Origin: Natronolimnohabitans sp. A-GB9 | Lineage (GTDB): Archaea > Halobacteriota > Halobacteria > Halobacteriales > Natrialbaceae | Direction of reading: 5' to 3' | Assembly (NCBI RefSeq): GCF_030848565.1 | Contig: NZ_JAVDDV010000015.1 | Span: forward strand, 1-64,000 | DNA length: 64,000 nt | Part shown: positions 7,932 through 17,613 of the stretch, piece after piece | Position numbering within the stretch: the stretch's first letter is position 1 | Layout: the number at the start of each line of letters is the position of its first letter | The notes under the pieces: generated by a model | Database searches by the model: none | Told to the model about the DNA's origin: nothing | Seen by the model: the letters and a program-made list of their open reading frames with translations, nothing else | Made by a program: the position numbers and the translations under genes

Positions 7932-8681
7932 TTACTTTTCGTCGCCGACGAGGACCGTGATCGCTCCCTCTTCGGCGCGGCGATGACAGCTCCGACAGAG
8001 CGTCACGACGTTGTCCATCGTGTGGGCGTCCTCGAGTCGGTCGAACGATCGAACCGGCTCGATGTGATGGACGTCCGGATTCCGTCCGAGTTCGTCCCTG
8101 TCGGCGCCACAGTGCTGACACTCGTATCCGTCCCGCTCGAGTGCGCGCCGCCGGATCCGCCACCACCGCTGGCCGTAGTCGAACGCACCGCCCTCCCACT
8201 GGTGGTGGTCGGAGCCGACGACGTGCTCCGAGAGCCACTCGCCGTAACACTCGAGCGTACAGAAGACCCCGTACCGTTGATCGGCCGCTCGTGAGGGGAC
8301 GACCGTGAGGTCCGTCCCGCAGTGTTCACAGCGCACGGAAATTCGCTCGCCGGACTCTGACGGATTCTCGGGCAAGAGCCCGTCAGCGTCTTCGACACAG
8401 TCGGAGCAGTACGTTCCATCCTTGTTCGAGGGATAGTAGGAAAACGAGCCCCCGCAGCGATCACAGGTCGCCGTCTCCGTCGCGTCGGACCAGTTCCCGT
8501 TGTGCGCTCCGGCGTTCGGATCGCAGTCGTCGCAGTACGCCCGCCGCGACTTTGAATCGTAAAACTCCGTCTCACATCCCTTGCACGTCCGATTCGGCAG
8601 CGACTCACCGTGAACTTTCGTGTGGTGCTGGCGCATTCCCTGTTCCGTCGCCAGCGACTTCCCGCACGTAGGACAGTCCAT
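7932..8681 (-). CDS. zinc-finger HNH endonuclease-like protein
   Basis: 249 residues when started at MDCPTCGKSLATEQG, so that the protein opens with a C2H2 finger (CPTCG then HHTKVH). Further zinc-binding cysteine pairs follow at about residues 32-55 (CKGCETEF, CDDC), 68-90 (CDRCGGSF, CSDC) and 118-145 (CEHCGTDL, CTLEC). The C-terminal 75 residues are an HNH domain: CQHCGADRDELGRNPDVHHIEP, followed by DNVVTLCRSCHRR. HNH proteins cut DNA in phage, intron or defence settings. Here it lies 40 bp from tRNA-Gln and its duplicated 3' end, so it may be a relic or passenger of an integrated element. Target and role are unknown. Confidence 0.8.
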   Translation of the reverse strand: MDCPTCGKSLATEQGMRQHHTKVHGESLPNRTCKGCETEFYDSKSRRAYCDDCDPNAGAHNGNWSDATETATCDRCGGSFSYYPSNKDGTYCSDCVEDADGLLPENPSESGERISVRCEHCGTDLTVVPSRAADQRYGVFCTLECYGEWLSEHVVGSDHHQWEGGAFDYGQRWWRIRRRALERDGYECQHCGADRDELGRNPDVHHIEPVRSFDRLEDAHTMDNVVTLCRSCHRRAEEGAITVLVGDEK

Positions 8682-9130
8682 GCGGGGGTTCGCCGCGGCA
8701 TCCGGGATAAACCCACGGTCGCTCGAGTCCGTGAACCGACTCGCTCGCCGTCGTCCGTACACTCCCTCGAGCGCAACGGTACTCTATAGCGACGACGCCG
8801 CGTGCACGCTCACGAACGACGGCGACGGCCGTCACTTTCAGGTTCCGTTCGAGAAAACCCGTACTCCGTTCCGATACGATCCACTGTACGTCAGCACCGC
8901 GAAATTATCGGTAAGTCGTCGGCTTGCCGGGAAAGTATAGTACCAACTGAAACGATGTCCGCACCGATCGCAGGGCCCACGGGTCACGCCGGCCCCCGCT
9001 CGCCAGTTCGCGGCGGTCGCTTCGGTGGTCGGGTCGACCCACGCTCCCGTCGGGCGATCGGGTGTGCAGTGACAGTCAGTGGCTACTATACGACGGGGGA
9101 ACCGTATGCCGCCGTGACCGAACCGCCGAA
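8682..9130. other. intergenic gap holding a family C repeat
   Basis: No gene is supported here. Bases 8936-9090 are a palindromic repeat of family C (separate entry). Bases 8682-8935 are the upstream side of the HNH gene and show no other recognisable structure. Confidence 0.5.
8936..9090. repeat. palindromic intergenic element, family C copy 1
   Basis: The left end is TATAGTACCAACTGAAACG and the right end is CAGTGGCTACTATA, which as reverse complement reads TATAGTAGCCACTG. Inner arms CACCGATCGC and GGGCGATCGGGTGTGCAG also pair imperfectly. The same ends bound the shorter copy at 29933-30016, but this copy has a longer GC-rich centre. It lies just beyond the 3' end of the aminotransferase gene. 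Confidence 0.65.
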
Positions 9131-10279
9131 CTACAGATAGCCTTCTTCAGCCAGCCGCTCGATGCCTTCCTCGAGGCGCTCTTCGCTTGCCGCATACGAG
9201 ATCCGTGCGTAGCCGGGTGTGCCGAAGGCGCTGCCGGGGACGGTTGCGACGTGGGCGTCTTCGATCGCGCCCTCACACCAGGCCTGGTCGTCGTCGTCGA
9301 CGGGAACCATCATGTAGAACGCACCCTCGGGAACGGCGACGTCGACGCCGTGGTCCTCGAGGAGGTCGACGACGAGGTCGCGACGCTGTTCGAACGCCTC
9401 GGTCATCTCTTCGACGGCCTCGTCGGTGTTTTCCAGTGCCTCGATGCCGGCGTGCTGGACGAAGTTTACGGCCGAGGAGACGGAGTGGCTGTGGAGTTTG
9501 CCGGCCTGGTCGATCAGTTCCTCGGGGCCGGCGAAGTAGCCCAGCCGCCAGCCGGTCATCGAGTAGGCTTTCGAGAAGCCGTTGACCGTGACGGTGCGGT
9601 CGGCCATCCCCTCGAGCGTGCCCAGGCTCGTCGGCTCGACGCCGTAGGTGATCTCCTTGTAGATCTCGTCGGAGATGACCGTGATATCGTGTTCGACGGC
9701 CAGATCGCGGACGCCCTCGAGCGCTTCGTCGGAGTAGACGGCGCCGGTGGGGTTCGACGGCGAGTTGACGATCAGCAGTTCGGTCTCGTCGGAGACGGCC
9801 GCCTCGAGGTCCTCGAGGGCGGGCTCGAGCTGGAACTCCGACTCGGAGAGGTCGACGCGGGTCAGTTCGCCGCCGGCCATCTTGACCATTGCCTCGTAGG
9901 AGACCCACGCGGGGTCGAGTAGGACGACTTCGTCGCCGTCCCCGACGAGTGCCTGAACGATCTCGTAGAGGGCCTGTTTGGCGCCGGGCGTGACGATGAT
10001 CTCCTCGGGACCGTGATCTAAGCCGTCGTCGGCGAGTTTCTCCGAGATGGCCTCGCGTAGTTCGAGGATACCGGCGGAGGTCGTGTAGCCGGTGTGGCCG
10101 GCGTCCATCGCCTCCTGGCCGGCGTCGATGATGTTCTGTGGCGTCGGAAAGTCAGGCTCTCCGACGGAGAGATCGACGACGTCTGCGCCGTCGTTTTCGA
10201 GTTCGGTTGCGAGCGCGGAGATCGCAAGCGTTGCAGACGGTTCGACTCGAGTCAGGCGGTCGGTGAATTCCATAGTCAT
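9131..10279 (-). CDS. PLP-dependent class I/II aminotransferase
   Basis: 382 residues with the fold-type I aminotransferase pattern. It shows a substrate loop (DLSVGEPDFPTP, residues 37-48), NSPSNPTG at about 172-179, DEIY at 204-207 and the PLP lysine in NGFSKAYSMTGWRLGY (Lys237). Its closest functional class is aspartate/aromatic aminotransferase; the exact donor and acceptor cannot be fixed from sequence reading. It stands upstream of ribH in reverse order with 15 bp between, so the two could share a transcript, although the functions are unrelated. Confidence 0.9.
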   Translation of the reverse strand: MTMEFTDRLTRVEPSATLAISALATELENDGADVVDLSVGEPDFPTPQNIIDAGQEAMDAGHTGYTTSAGILELREAISEKLADDGLDHGPEEIIVTPGAKQALYEIVQALVGDGDEVVLLDPAWVSYEAMVKMAGGELTRVDLSESEFQLEPALEDLEAAVSDETELLIVNSPSNPTGAVYSDEALEGVRDLAVEHDITVISDEIYKEITYGVEPTSLGTLEGMADRTVTVNGFSKAYSMTGWRLGYFAGPEELIDQAGKLHSHSVSSAVNFVQHAGIEALENTDEAVEEMTEAFEQRRDLVVDLLEDHGVDVAVPEGAFYMMVPVDDDDQAWCEGAIEDAHVATVPGSAFGTPGYARISYAASEERLEEGIERLAEEGYL

Positions 10280-10294
10280 GGGTGAATCGTAGCG

Positions 10295-10744
10295 TTAGGC
10301 TGTGTCTTCGTCCGTGTCTCCGCCGGCGTCGGGGTCGGGATCGGGAAGCTGGTCGACGAGCTCGAGCGCGCCATCGACGGCTTTGGCCGCGTTTTCGACG
10401 CGCTCGCGCGCTTCCGCGGCGGACATCCCGGGCCCCGTCACGCCGAGGGTCACGGGCGTGTCACGCTCGAGACTGACGTCGGACAGTCGCTGGGCGGTCG
10501 CGTCGGTGATCACCTGGTCGTGGTCGGTGTCACCGGTGATGACCGTGCCGATGACGGCGACGGCGTCGACGGCCTCGAGGCGGGCGAGGCGGTCGGCTGC
10601 CAGCGGGGCGTCGTACGCACCCGGGACGTGGACCGTCTCGTACACTTCAGCGCCCGCTTTTTGGGCTGCCTCGAGGGCCTCCTGCTCCATCTGCTCGGTG
10701 ATCGGCCGGTTGAACTCAGCGACCACCAGTCCGAGCGTGGTCAT
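10295..10744 (-). CDS. ribH: 6,7-dimethyl-8-ribityllumazine synthase
   Basis: 149 residues from MTTLGLVVAEFN. It follows the RibH pattern: AEFNRPITEQM at the N-terminus, HVPGAYDAPLAADRL, AVIGTVITGDTDHDQVITD and the late PVTLGVTG segment. The enzyme joins ribitylamino-uracil and 3,4-dihydroxy-2-butanone-4-phosphate in riboflavin synthesis. The start was chosen at this ATG because the longer open frame runs into the purK promoter and gene on the other strand. The C-terminal tail of about 18 residues is acidic (PDPDPDAGGDTDEDTA). Confidence 0.92.
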   Translation of the reverse strand: MTTLGLVVAEFNRPITEQMEQEALEAAQKAGAEVYETVHVPGAYDAPLAADRLARLEAVDAVAVIGTVITGDTDHDQVITDATAQRLSDVSLERDTPVTLGVTGPGMSAAEARERVENAAKAVDGALELVDQLPDPDPDAGGDTDEDTA

Positions 10745-10859
10745 ACCCCAGCGGTAGAGTGGGCGAGTAAAAGAGGTACCGTTCTCGAGCGGCTCGTAGC
10801 CGGTCGACCGGTGGGCCAGTTGAAAATCCTTATGCGCGGGCGAAGACAACCGGCGCCTA

Positions 10860-12023
10860 ATGACAACGCTACGGACGCCAGGGCCGACGCTCGGGGTCGT
10901 CGGCGGGGGACAGCTCGGACGGATGCTCGCCGAAGCGGCGTCGCCGCTTGGCGTCGAGGTGGTCGTCCTCGATCCGACACCGGACTGTCCGGCTGCGCCG
11001 GTCGCTCGCGACCAGATCGTCGCCGACTTCGACGACGAAGCGGGGATCCGCGAACTTGCCGCGCGCGCAGACATTCTTACATTCGAGATCGAACTCGCCG
11101 ATCAAGACGTCCTCGAACGGGTCAGCGAGGAGTCGGGGACGCCCGTCCACCCGAAGCCGGAGACGTTACGGACGATCCACGACAAACTCGTCCAGAAACG
11201 GGAACTCGAGGACGCTGGCATCCCGGTGCCGCCGTTTCGCGAGGTCGAAGACGCCGACGACGTCCGCGAGGCGATCGACGACTACGGCGCGCCGGTGATG
11301 CTCAAAGCGCGGACCGGGGGCTACGACGGACGTGGGAACGTTCCCGTCGAGTCCAAAGCCGACGCTGAAGAGGCCCTCGAGTCCGTCGCCGGCCCCGCGA
11401 TGGTCGAGTCGTTCGTCGACTTCGAGCGAGAGGTTTCGGTCATCGCAGTCAAGGGCGAAGACGAAGTCGCCACCTTCCCGCTGGGAGAGAACGTCCACGT
11501 CGACGAGATCCTTCGGGAGACGATCGTTCCCGCACGCTCGAGCAACGCAGCCGCCGAACGGGCCTACGACGTGGCGCGTGACGTCCTCGAAGTGATGGAC
11601 GGACGGGGCGTCTACGGGATCGAACTGTTCGAGACGCGCGAGGGCGAGATGCTGCTCAACGAGATCGCTCCGCGTCCGCACAACTCCGGTCACTGGACGA
11701 TCGAAGGCGCACAGTCGTCGCAGTTCGAACAACACGCCCGCGCGGTGCTTGGCTGGCCGCTTGGCTCGACCGAGCTTCGCTCGCCGACCGTGTTGACGAA
11801 CCTGCTTGCCGACGTCGAAAAGGAACGAGAGGCCGAGCTACACGATATCGATCGGATCCTCGAGACTCCCGGCGCGAACCTCCACTGGTATGGAAAGCGA
11901 CAGGCGCGACCGCTGCGCAAGATGGGCCACGTGACGGTTTCCGGAGACGTAGACGCCGACGTCGAAGCCGTTCTCGAGACCGCCCGCGAACTCGAGGACG
12001 CGGTGACGTTCGCGACGGAGTGA
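10860..12023 (+). CDS. purK: 5-(carboxyamino)imidazole ribonucleotide synthase
   Basis: 387-residue ATP-grasp enzyme. The N-terminus has a dinucleotide-like motif (LGVVGGGQLGRMLAEAA), then IELADQDVLERV, the ATP-grasp elements KARTGGYDGRGN at about 155 and the metal ligands in LLNEIAPRPHNSGHWTIEGA near 265-285. It carboxylates AIR using ATP and bicarbonate and feeds PurE. A TATA-like CTTATGCG lies about 25-30 bp before the ATG, giving a nearly leaderless start. It is divergent from ribH and followed 41 bp later by purE. Confidence 0.95.
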   Translation: MTTLRTPGPTLGVVGGGQLGRMLAEAASPLGVEVVVLDPTPDCPAAPVARDQIVADFDDEAGIRELAARADILTFEIELADQDVLERVSEESGTPVHPKPETLRTIHDKLVQKRELEDAGIPVPPFREVEDADDVREAIDDYGAPVMLKARTGGYDGRGNVPVESKADAEEALESVAGPAMVESFVDFEREVSVIAVKGEDEVATFPLGENVHVDEILRETIVPARSSNAAAERAYDVARDVLEVMDGRGVYGIELFETREGEMLLNEIAPRPHNSGHWTIEGAQSSQFEQHARAVLGWPLGSTELRSPTVLTNLLADVEKEREAELHDIDRILETPGANLHWYGKRQARPLRKMGHVTVSGDVDADVEAVLETARELEDAVTFATE

Positions 12024-12064
12024 AGTCGGCCGGATTGAAGTCACCGCATCGCCCATCACTACCT

Positions 12065-12697
12065 ATGACCGACAGCGTCAGCGACCTGATCGACCGCTTA
12101 CACCGCGAAGCCGACGAGGATCGACCGAGCGAGGAGACGCCCGACGTGGGGATCGTCATGGGCAGCGACTCGGATCTCGAGACGATGATGACCGGCGGGA
12201 AGCGACGCGGGGCCTACGACGCCTTCGTCGACGAACTTGGCTTCGCCGAGCAGACGGACTACGGGAACCCGCCCGAGGAGCGCTTTACGTTCGAGACGTA
12301 CGTCACTTCGGCACATCGTACACCCGACTTAATGACGGCTTACGCCGAGACGGCCGAGGACCGCGGCCTCGAGGTTATCATCGCCGGTGCGGGCGGCAAA
12401 TCCGCGGATCTGCCGAACATGACCGCCTCGATCGCGTATCCGCTGCCGGTGATCGGCGTCCCGGTCCAGGAGAAGTCCGTCGACAGCGTCATCGGGATGC
12501 CCACCGGCGCGCCGCTGGTCGCGGTCGACGCCGGAAAGTCGTTCAACGCCGCGCTCTCGGCGGCCCAGATACTCGCGCGCCAGCACGAGGCGGTACGCGA
12601 CCGACTCGTCGCCTATCACGACGGTCTCCGCGAGGGCGTCGGTGACGTCTCTCGACGGCTGCACGATCAGGGGACAGCATCGTTCTCGAGTGAGTAA
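12065..12697 (+). CDS. purE: N5-carboxyaminoimidazole ribonucleotide mutase
   Basis: 210 residues from MTDSVSDLIDRL; an upstream GTG overlapping the purK stop is less likely. PurE core motifs are GIVMGSDSDLETM near residue 35, SAHRTPDLM (catalytic His) near 85, AGAGGKSADLPNM near 110 and the C-terminal GKSFNAALSAAQIL. Compared with bacterial PurE (about 165 residues) it has an N-terminal extension of about 30 residues and an insertion after the first motif (TGGKRRGAYDAF), both usual in haloarchaea. It acts directly after PurK. Confidence 0.94.
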   Translation: MTDSVSDLIDRLHREADEDRPSEETPDVGIVMGSDSDLETMMTGGKRRGAYDAFVDELGFAEQTDYGNPPEERFTFETYVTSAHRTPDLMTAYAETAEDRGLEVIIAGAGGKSADLPNMTASIAYPLPVIGVPVQEKSVDSVIGMPTGAPLVAVDAGKSFNAALSAAQILARQHEAVRDRLVAYHDGLREGVGDVSRRLHDQGTASFSSE

Positions 12698-12970
12698 CGC
12701 GGTCCGAACCGCCGTCGGTTCCAGCACCGTTCGTTTCTGGAACTCGATCTGAGAAAGTTGTCATTCGTCGGATTACGAAATCCAGTGAATAGTACCGATA
12801 TCTCGTTATCGTGGTGCCGTCTTGCGATTCTGGGTTCGGAGTAAGCCAGCGATACCGGCCGACGAACTTGTAAATTGAACATATATCGTATAAGGACATT
12901 ATTCTGGCGGTTTTACGACCGCAGAAGTCGGCGTTGTAGCCCGTCTGCGGCCGGAAAACGAACAATCAAC
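12698..12970. other. intergenic region between purE and nuo operon
   Basis: No gene is supported here. The region is relatively AT-rich, especially at about 12860-12905, and leads into the nuo promoter. No strong hairpin or repeat was found. Confidence 0.5.
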
Positions 12971-12980
12971 CCTTATATGC
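12971..12980 (+). promoter_or_regulatory. TATA box of the nuo operon
   Basis: CCTTATATGC is a clear archaeal TATA element centred about 36 bp before the ATG at 13011. That spacing puts transcription start near 13000 and argues for the MNDW start rather than the upstream ATG at 12981. Confidence 0.6.
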
Positions 12981-13010
12981 ATGGGGTCTGAATCTCCGAA
13001 CGTTACGGAG

Positions 13011-13424
13011 ATGAACGACTGGATCGCTATTGGGGCGCTGGCGCTCGTCGGGTTGTTGATACCACTCGGAATGATGGTGGTATCGTACCTCCTGCGGCCG
13101 TCAGTTCCCGAAACGAGTAAACGTGCCACCTACGAGAGTGGCGAGATTCCGACCGGCGGAACACGCGTTCGGTTCAACATCCAGTACTACATGGTCGCGC
13201 TTCTGTTCCTCGTTTTCGATATCGAGACCGTCTTCCTGTTCCCATGGGCGGTCGCGTACCTGGATGCGCTCGAATCGGATGCCGTTTCGTTGCTCGAGGC
13301 TCTCGGACCAATGTTGCTGTTCGTCGCAATCCTGTTGGTCGGACTCGCGTGGGCGTGGCGCAATGGGGCAGTACAGTGGGCACAGACACCGCGTCAGGTT
13401 GAGGCCGACTCTGATCGACAATGA
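13011..13424 (+). CDS. nuoA: NADH-quinone oxidoreductase subunit A
   Basis: 137 residues from MNDWIAIGALALVGLL. Three transmembrane helices are visible, with the conserved segment between the first two (TYESGEIPTGGTRVRFNIQYYMVALLF, then FDIETVFLFPWA) containing the ExxxP/FDxE signature of NuoA. It is the first gene of the Fpo/Nuo-type operon and part of the membrane arm near the quinone site. The next gene begins before this one ends (4-bp overlap). The start follows from the promoter position. Confidence 0.94.
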   Translation: MNDWIAIGALALVGLLIPLGMMVVSYLLRPSVPETSKRATYESGEIPTGGTRVRFNIQYYMVALLFLVFDIETVFLFPWAVAYLDALESDAVSLLEALGPMLLFVAILLVGLAWAWRNGAVQWAQTPRQVEADSDRQ

Positions 13425-14128
13425 GTAGCAACAATCCAAAACAATCGATTCACGACAGCACCGCGCCGTCGACGGACACCCGCGACTCGCGGATCGGCGA
13501 GGGGCCGGACGACCGGTTTAACTCGAAGCTTCGGGAGGCGTTCGGTTCGTCACCGTTTATCCTCACGAAGTTCGACAAGTTCATGAACTGGGTACGGGGC
13601 AACTCCATGTTCATGCTGCAGTTCGGGATCGCCTGTTGTAGTATCGAGATGATTCACACCTACGCGATCAAACACGACATCGATCGCTACGGTGCCGGCG
13701 TTCCACGCGCCTCGCCGCGACAGGCGGACGTGATGATCGTTCCCGGGACGATCGTCTCGAAGTTCGGGCCCCGCATGAAGCGGGTCTACGACCAGATGCC
13801 CGAACCCAAGTTCGTCGTCGGGATGGGGTCGTGTACGATCTCCGGGGGCCCATTCCAGGAGGGCTACAACGTCGTCAAAGGCGCCGAGGAGATCATTCCG
13901 ATCGACATCCACGTGCCGGGCTGTCCGCCCCGGCCCGAAGCGCTGATCTACGGCGTGTTGAAACTCCAGGAGCGGATTCAAAACGGCGAGTCGTCGCCCG
14001 TCGTCGTCAAACCGTACGAACTCGAGCAGTTCGGCGACCTCGAACGGGACGAACTCGTCCAGAAGCTCGCCGACGATATCGACGAAGACGACCTCGTGAT
14101 GCGTTACAACTGGGCTGATTCACCATGA
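13421..14128 (+). CDS. nuoB: NADH-quinone oxidoreductase subunit B
   Basis: 235 residues. The cluster N2 cysteines are seen as [19 protein letters not shown] and [11 protein letters not shown], the four ligands of the terminal [4Fe-4S] centre. The first 55 residues are a polar extension ([16 protein letters not shown]) and are unlike bacterial NuoB. ATGA-type overlaps with nuoA and nuoCD indicate translational coupling. It passes electrons to quinone at the interface of the arms. Confidence 0.96.
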   Translation: MSSNNPKQSIHDSTAPSTDTRDSRIGEGPDDRFNSKLREAFGSSPFILTKFDKFMNWVRGNSMFMLQFGIACCSIEMIHTYAIKHDIDRYGAGVPRASPRQADVMIVPGTIVSKFGPRMKRVYDQMPEPKFVVGMGSCTISGGPFQEGYNVVKGAEEIIPIDIHVPGCPPRPEALIYGVLKLQERIQNGESSPVVVKPYELEQFGDLERDELVQKLADDIDEDDLVMRYNWADSP

Positions 14129-15786
14129 GCACGGGACTCGAGCGACAGCGACAGCCACCGGTGGAAGTCACCGAGGAGGAGCTAGCGGCCGTAATCGGTG
14201 ATCGCGCGCTCGCTCGCGACGATCATCTGAACGCACCGGGATTCGTCGTCCGTCCGGACGACGTTCAGGACGTCCTCTCGGATCTCAAAGAGCAGGCCGG
14301 TTTCGATCACCTCTCCTGTCTCACCGCCCAGCAGTACGAGGATCGGTACGAGTCGATCTATCACCTAAAGAAGTACGCCGATCCGACACAGGAGGTGTCG
14401 GTCGTCGTTCCGACGTCGATCGACGACCCGGTCAGTCAGTCGGCCGAACCCGTCTTCCGGACCGCCGACTGGCACGAGCGGGAGGCCTTTGACCTCGTCG
14501 GGATCGACTACGAGGGCCATCCCGATCCGCGACGGATCCTCCTGCCCGAAACCTGGCAGGGCCATCCGCTCTCGCTGGACTACGATCAGGAGAAACCCCA
14601 GATCGTCACCCTCACGGAACACGCCAATCCGATTCAACCCGACCACCACAAGGACGAGTCGGATACGATGTTCTTGAACGTCGGGCCACACCACCCGGCG
14701 ACCCACGGTGTGCTCCACGTCAAGACGGTTCTGGACGGTGAGACGATCGTCGACGTCGACCCCGACATCGGCTACCTCCACCGCTGTGAGGAACAGATGT
14801 GCCAGCAGGGGACCTACCGCCACCAGATCATGCCTTATCCCGACCGCTGGGACTACGTCTCGGCGGGGCTGTTAAACGAGTGGGCGTACGCCCGCACGGC
14901 CGAGGATCTGGCGGACATCGAGGTGCCCGAGTACGCCCAGATCATCCGGACCATGAGCGCCGAGCTCTGCCGAATCGCCTCACACATGCTCGCGCTCGGG
15001 ACGTTCTGTCTGGACGTCTACGGCGACTTCACCGCCATCTTCCAGTATGCCTTCCGCGATCGGGAGGTCGTCCAGGACATCCTGGAGGATCTCACCGGCC
15101 AGCGGCTGATGTTCAACTACTTCCGGCTTGGCGGAGTCGCCTGGGACCTGCCGGAACCGCGCGACGAGTTCATCGAGAAGACCCGTGACTTCCTCGACGA
15201 ACTCCCCGCGAAGGTCGACGAGTACAACGACCTGGTCACCAGCAACGAGATCTTCCAGGTCCGAACGATCGATACGGGCATCTTAGAGCCCGAAGTCGCC
15301 AAAGACTACGGCTGTACCGGCCCGGTCGCCCGTGGCTCCGGGATCGATTACGACCTCCGTCGGGACGATCCATACGGCTACTACGACGAACTCGACTGGG
15401 ACGTCATCACCATGGACGGCTGTGACAACTACAGCCGCGTCCTCGTACGCATGCAAGAAGTCGAGGAGTCCGCGAAGATCATCGAGCAGTGTCTCGACTT
15501 ACTCGAGGACTGGCCGGAAGACGAACGGGAGATTCAGGCGAACGTCCCGCGGACGCTCAAACCCGACGCCGACACGGAGATCTACCGCGCCGTCGAGGGT
15601 GCGAAAGGCGAACTCGGGATCTACATCCGTTCGGATGGCACCGACAAGCCCGCCCGGTTCAAGATCCGGAGCCCGTGTTTCCACAACCTCTCGGCGCTCG
15701 AGGAGATGGTCCAGGACGAGTACATCCCTGACCTGATCGCCTCGCTGGGGAGTCTCGACATCGTGCTCGGGGAGGTGGACCGGTAA
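14125..15786 (+). CDS. nuoCD: fused NADH-quinone oxidoreductase subunits C and D
   Basis: 553 residues. Residues about 1-170 are the NuoC (30 kDa) domain, ending in [20 protein letters not shown] and [15 protein letters not shown]. From about 180 on is the NuoD (49 kDa) domain with [26 protein letters not shown] and the quinone-binding region through [17 protein letters not shown] fusion is also known in E. coli and is common in haloarchaea. No [NiFe] cysteines are present, as expected for complex I. It overlaps nuoB by 4 bp. Confidence 0.96.
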   Translation: MSTGLERQRQPPVEVTEEELAAVIGDRALARDDHLNAPGFVVRPDDVQDVLSDLKEQAGFDHLSCLTAQQYEDRYESIYHLKKYADPTQEVSVVVPTSIDDPVSQSAEPVFRTADWHEREAFDLVGIDYEGHPDPRRILLPETWQGHPLSLDYDQEKPQIVTLTEHANPIQPDHHKDESDTMFLNVGPHHPATHGVLHVKTVLDGETIVDVDPDIGYLHRCEEQMCQQGTYRHQIMPYPDRWDYVSAGLLNEWAYARTAEDLADIEVPEYAQIIRTMSAELCRIASHMLALGTFCLDVYGDFTAIFQYAFRDREVVQDILEDLTGQRLMFNYFRLGGVAWDLPEPRDEFIEKTRDFLDELPAKVDEYNDLVTSNEIFQVRTIDTGILEPEVAKDYGCTGPVARGSGIDYDLRRDDPYGYYDELDWDVITMDGCDNYSRVLVRMQEVEESAKIIEQCLDLLEDWPEDEREIQANVPRTLKPDADTEIYRAVEGAKGELGIYIRSDGTDKPARFKIRSPCFHNLSALEEMVQDEYIPDLIASLGSLDIVLGEVDR

Positions 15787-15788
15787 GT

Positions 15789-16883
15789 ATGGTCGGGTCA
15801 GTGACAACGCTACCGCTGCAGGCAGACGACACCGTCTTGCTCCCCGAACGGATCGGGGACCTGACGGGACTCGACGCCTACGGCGTCGGTGGCGAACTGC
15901 TCGCGGCCTTCATCGCGGCCTTCATCGTCGGGAACCTGATGCTCGCGATGACCGGCGTCGCCGGGCCGTGGGCGAAACGAAAGATCACGGCCGCGTTTAC
16001 GGACCGAATCGCCGTGACCCACCTCGGTCCGGCCGGCCTGCTGATCATCGTCGCCGACGCCGTGCGACTGCTCTCGAAGGAGATTATCATTCCCGAGAAC
16101 GCCGATCGGCCGGCGTACGACCTCGCGCCGATCGTCGTCGCCTCCTCTGCCCTGCTCGGCTTCGCCGTGATCCCGATGGGCAGTGGCATTCACCTCGCCG
16201 ACCCCGAAGTCGGACTCGCGTTCGTCTTCGCGGTCGCCGGTATCGCCAGCATCGGGCTGGTAATGGCCGGCTACGCGTCGGCGAACAAGTACTCGATGCT
16301 CGGCGGACTCCGGGCGGTCGCACAGAACGTCGCCTACGAGATCCCGCTTGTAGTGACGGGGATGTCGGTCGTTATCTTCGCCGGCTCTCTCCAGATGAGT
16401 ACGATCGTCGAGGCACAGGCCCAGACGCTCGTCTCGATCGGCGGGATCGACATTCCGGCGTGGTACGCGCTGGTCAACCCCTTCGCGTTCGTCCTCTTCC
16501 TGGTGGCGAACTTCGCGGAGGTCGGCCGCAACCCCTTCGACACGCCCGAAGCACCGACTGAGATCGTCGCCGGGTATCAGACCGAGTACTCCTCGGTCTA
16601 CTTCGTGCTGATCTACCTCGGGGAGTTCCTCCACATCTTCCTCGGGGGTGCGCTCATCGCGACGATCTTCCTCGGCGGTCCGGCAGGGCCCGGGCCGGCC
16701 GAACTCGGTATCGTCTGGTTCCTCATCAAGATCTGGGGGATCTTCCTGCTGACCCAGTGGCTCCGTTCTGCGGTGCCACGCGTCCGGATCGATCAACTGA
16801 TCGAAATCGGCTGGAAGGGACTGCTCGTCCTCTCCTTTGCGAACCTAATCCTCACTGCAGTGATCGTGGGGCTGATAGCATGA
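15789..16883 (+). CDS. nuoH: NADH-quinone oxidoreductase subunit H
   Basis: 364 residues with about eight helices. The conserved quinone-cavity loops of NuoH are seen: ADAVRLLSKEIIIPENADRP, LRAVAQNVAYEIPL, and VANFAEVGRNPFDTPEAPTEIVAGYQTEYS. It links the membrane arm to the peripheral arm. It begins 2 bp after nuoCD. The ATG used gives MVGSVTTLPLQADD; there is no better start nearby. Confidence 0.96.
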   Translation: MVGSVTTLPLQADDTVLLPERIGDLTGLDAYGVGGELLAAFIAAFIVGNLMLAMTGVAGPWAKRKITAAFTDRIAVTHLGPAGLLIIVADAVRLLSKEIIIPENADRPAYDLAPIVVASSALLGFAVIPMGSGIHLADPEVGLAFVFAVAGIASIGLVMAGYASANKYSMLGGLRAVAQNVAYEIPLVVTGMSVVIFAGSLQMSTIVEAQAQTLVSIGGIDIPAWYALVNPFAFVLFLVANFAEVGRNPFDTPEAPTEIVAGYQTEYSSVYFVLIYLGEFLHIFLGGALIATIFLGGPAGPGPAELGIVWFLIKIWGIFLLTQWLRSAVPRVRIDQLIEIGWKGLLVLSFANLILTAVIVGLIA

Positions 16884-17341
16884 TCGGACTACTCAAATCG
16901 ATGGCTACGACGATGAAACACGCACTGGACGGGTCGACCTTCACGGTCGAATATCCCGAGACAGCACCGGACGTTTCCCCACGGTTCAGGGGTGTCCACA
17001 AGTTCAGCCAGGAGCGGTGTATCTGGTGTCGCCAGTGTGAGAACGTCTGTCCGAACGATACGATCCAGATCGTGACGGACGACAAACGACAGGGCGAACA
17101 GTACAACCTCCACATCGGACAGTGCATTTACTGCCGGCTCTGTGAGGAAGTCTGTCCAGTCGACGCCATCCTGCTGACGCAGAACTTCGAGTTCACCGCC
17201 GACACGAAACACGACTTCGTGTACAACAAAGAGCAGCTGAAAGCGGTACCGTGGTACAAAGACATCGACCCGCTCGAGTCACGCGAACCCGATCGCGGCG
17301 CGTGGATCGGCGAGGGTGAAGGAGACGTCGACTACCAGTAA
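16880..17341 (+). CDS. nuoI: NADH-quinone oxidoreductase subunit I
   Basis: 153 residues from MIGLLKSMATTMKHAL, at an ATGA overlap with the nuoH stop; longer open frame upstream lies inside nuoH. Two [4Fe-4S] motifs are present, CIWCRQCENVCP and CIYCRLCEEVCP (clusters N6a/N6b). In this complex, without NuoEFG, electrons would have to reach NuoI from an unidentified donor such as a ferredoxin, as proposed for haloarchaeal and methanogen-like Fpo complexes. Confidence 0.95.
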   Translation: MIGLLKSMATTMKHALDGSTFTVEYPETAPDVSPRFRGVHKFSQERCIWCRQCENVCPNDTIQIVTDDKRQGEQYNLHIGQCIYCRLCEEVCPVDAILLTQNFEFTADTKHDFVYNKEQLKAVPWYKDIDPLESREPDRGAWIGEGEGDVDYQ

Positions 17342-17343
17342 CC

Positions 17344-17613
17344 ATGATGTACGAGATCGCGTTCGCGCTGTTTGCGTTCGTGACGGTCGCCAGCGCGCTG
17401 GGTGTCGTCCTACTGCAAGACCCCTGGCACGCGGCGCTCATGCTGGGTGTCGCGCTGATGAGCATCGCGGTACATTTCGTGATGCTGGCCGCCGAGTTCG
17501 TGGCCGTGATGCAGGTCCTCGTCTACGTCGGCGGGGTGCTCATCCTCATCACGTTCGCCGTGATGCTCACCCAGCGTGAAGAGGCGCCGTCCGAGGAGGT
17601 GGTACAGTCATGA
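17344..17613 (+). CDS. nuoJ1: NADH-quinone oxidoreductase subunit J, N-terminal part
   Basis: 89 residues carrying the first three helices of NuoJ: MMYEIAFALFAFVTVASALG, then HAALMLGVALMSIAVHFVML and MQVLVYVGGVLILITFAVML. The AEFVAVMQVLVYVGGV segment is the NuoJ hallmark. NuoJ is normally one chain of 170-200 residues; here the gene ends after helix three and the rest is encoded by the next, overlapping gene. This split is a recurrent haloarchaeal arrangement, not an assembly error. Confidence 0.88.
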   Translation: MMYEIAFALFAFVTVASALGVVLLQDPWHAALMLGVALMSIAVHFVMLAAEFVAVMQVLVYVGGVLILITFAVMLTQREEAPSEEVVQS

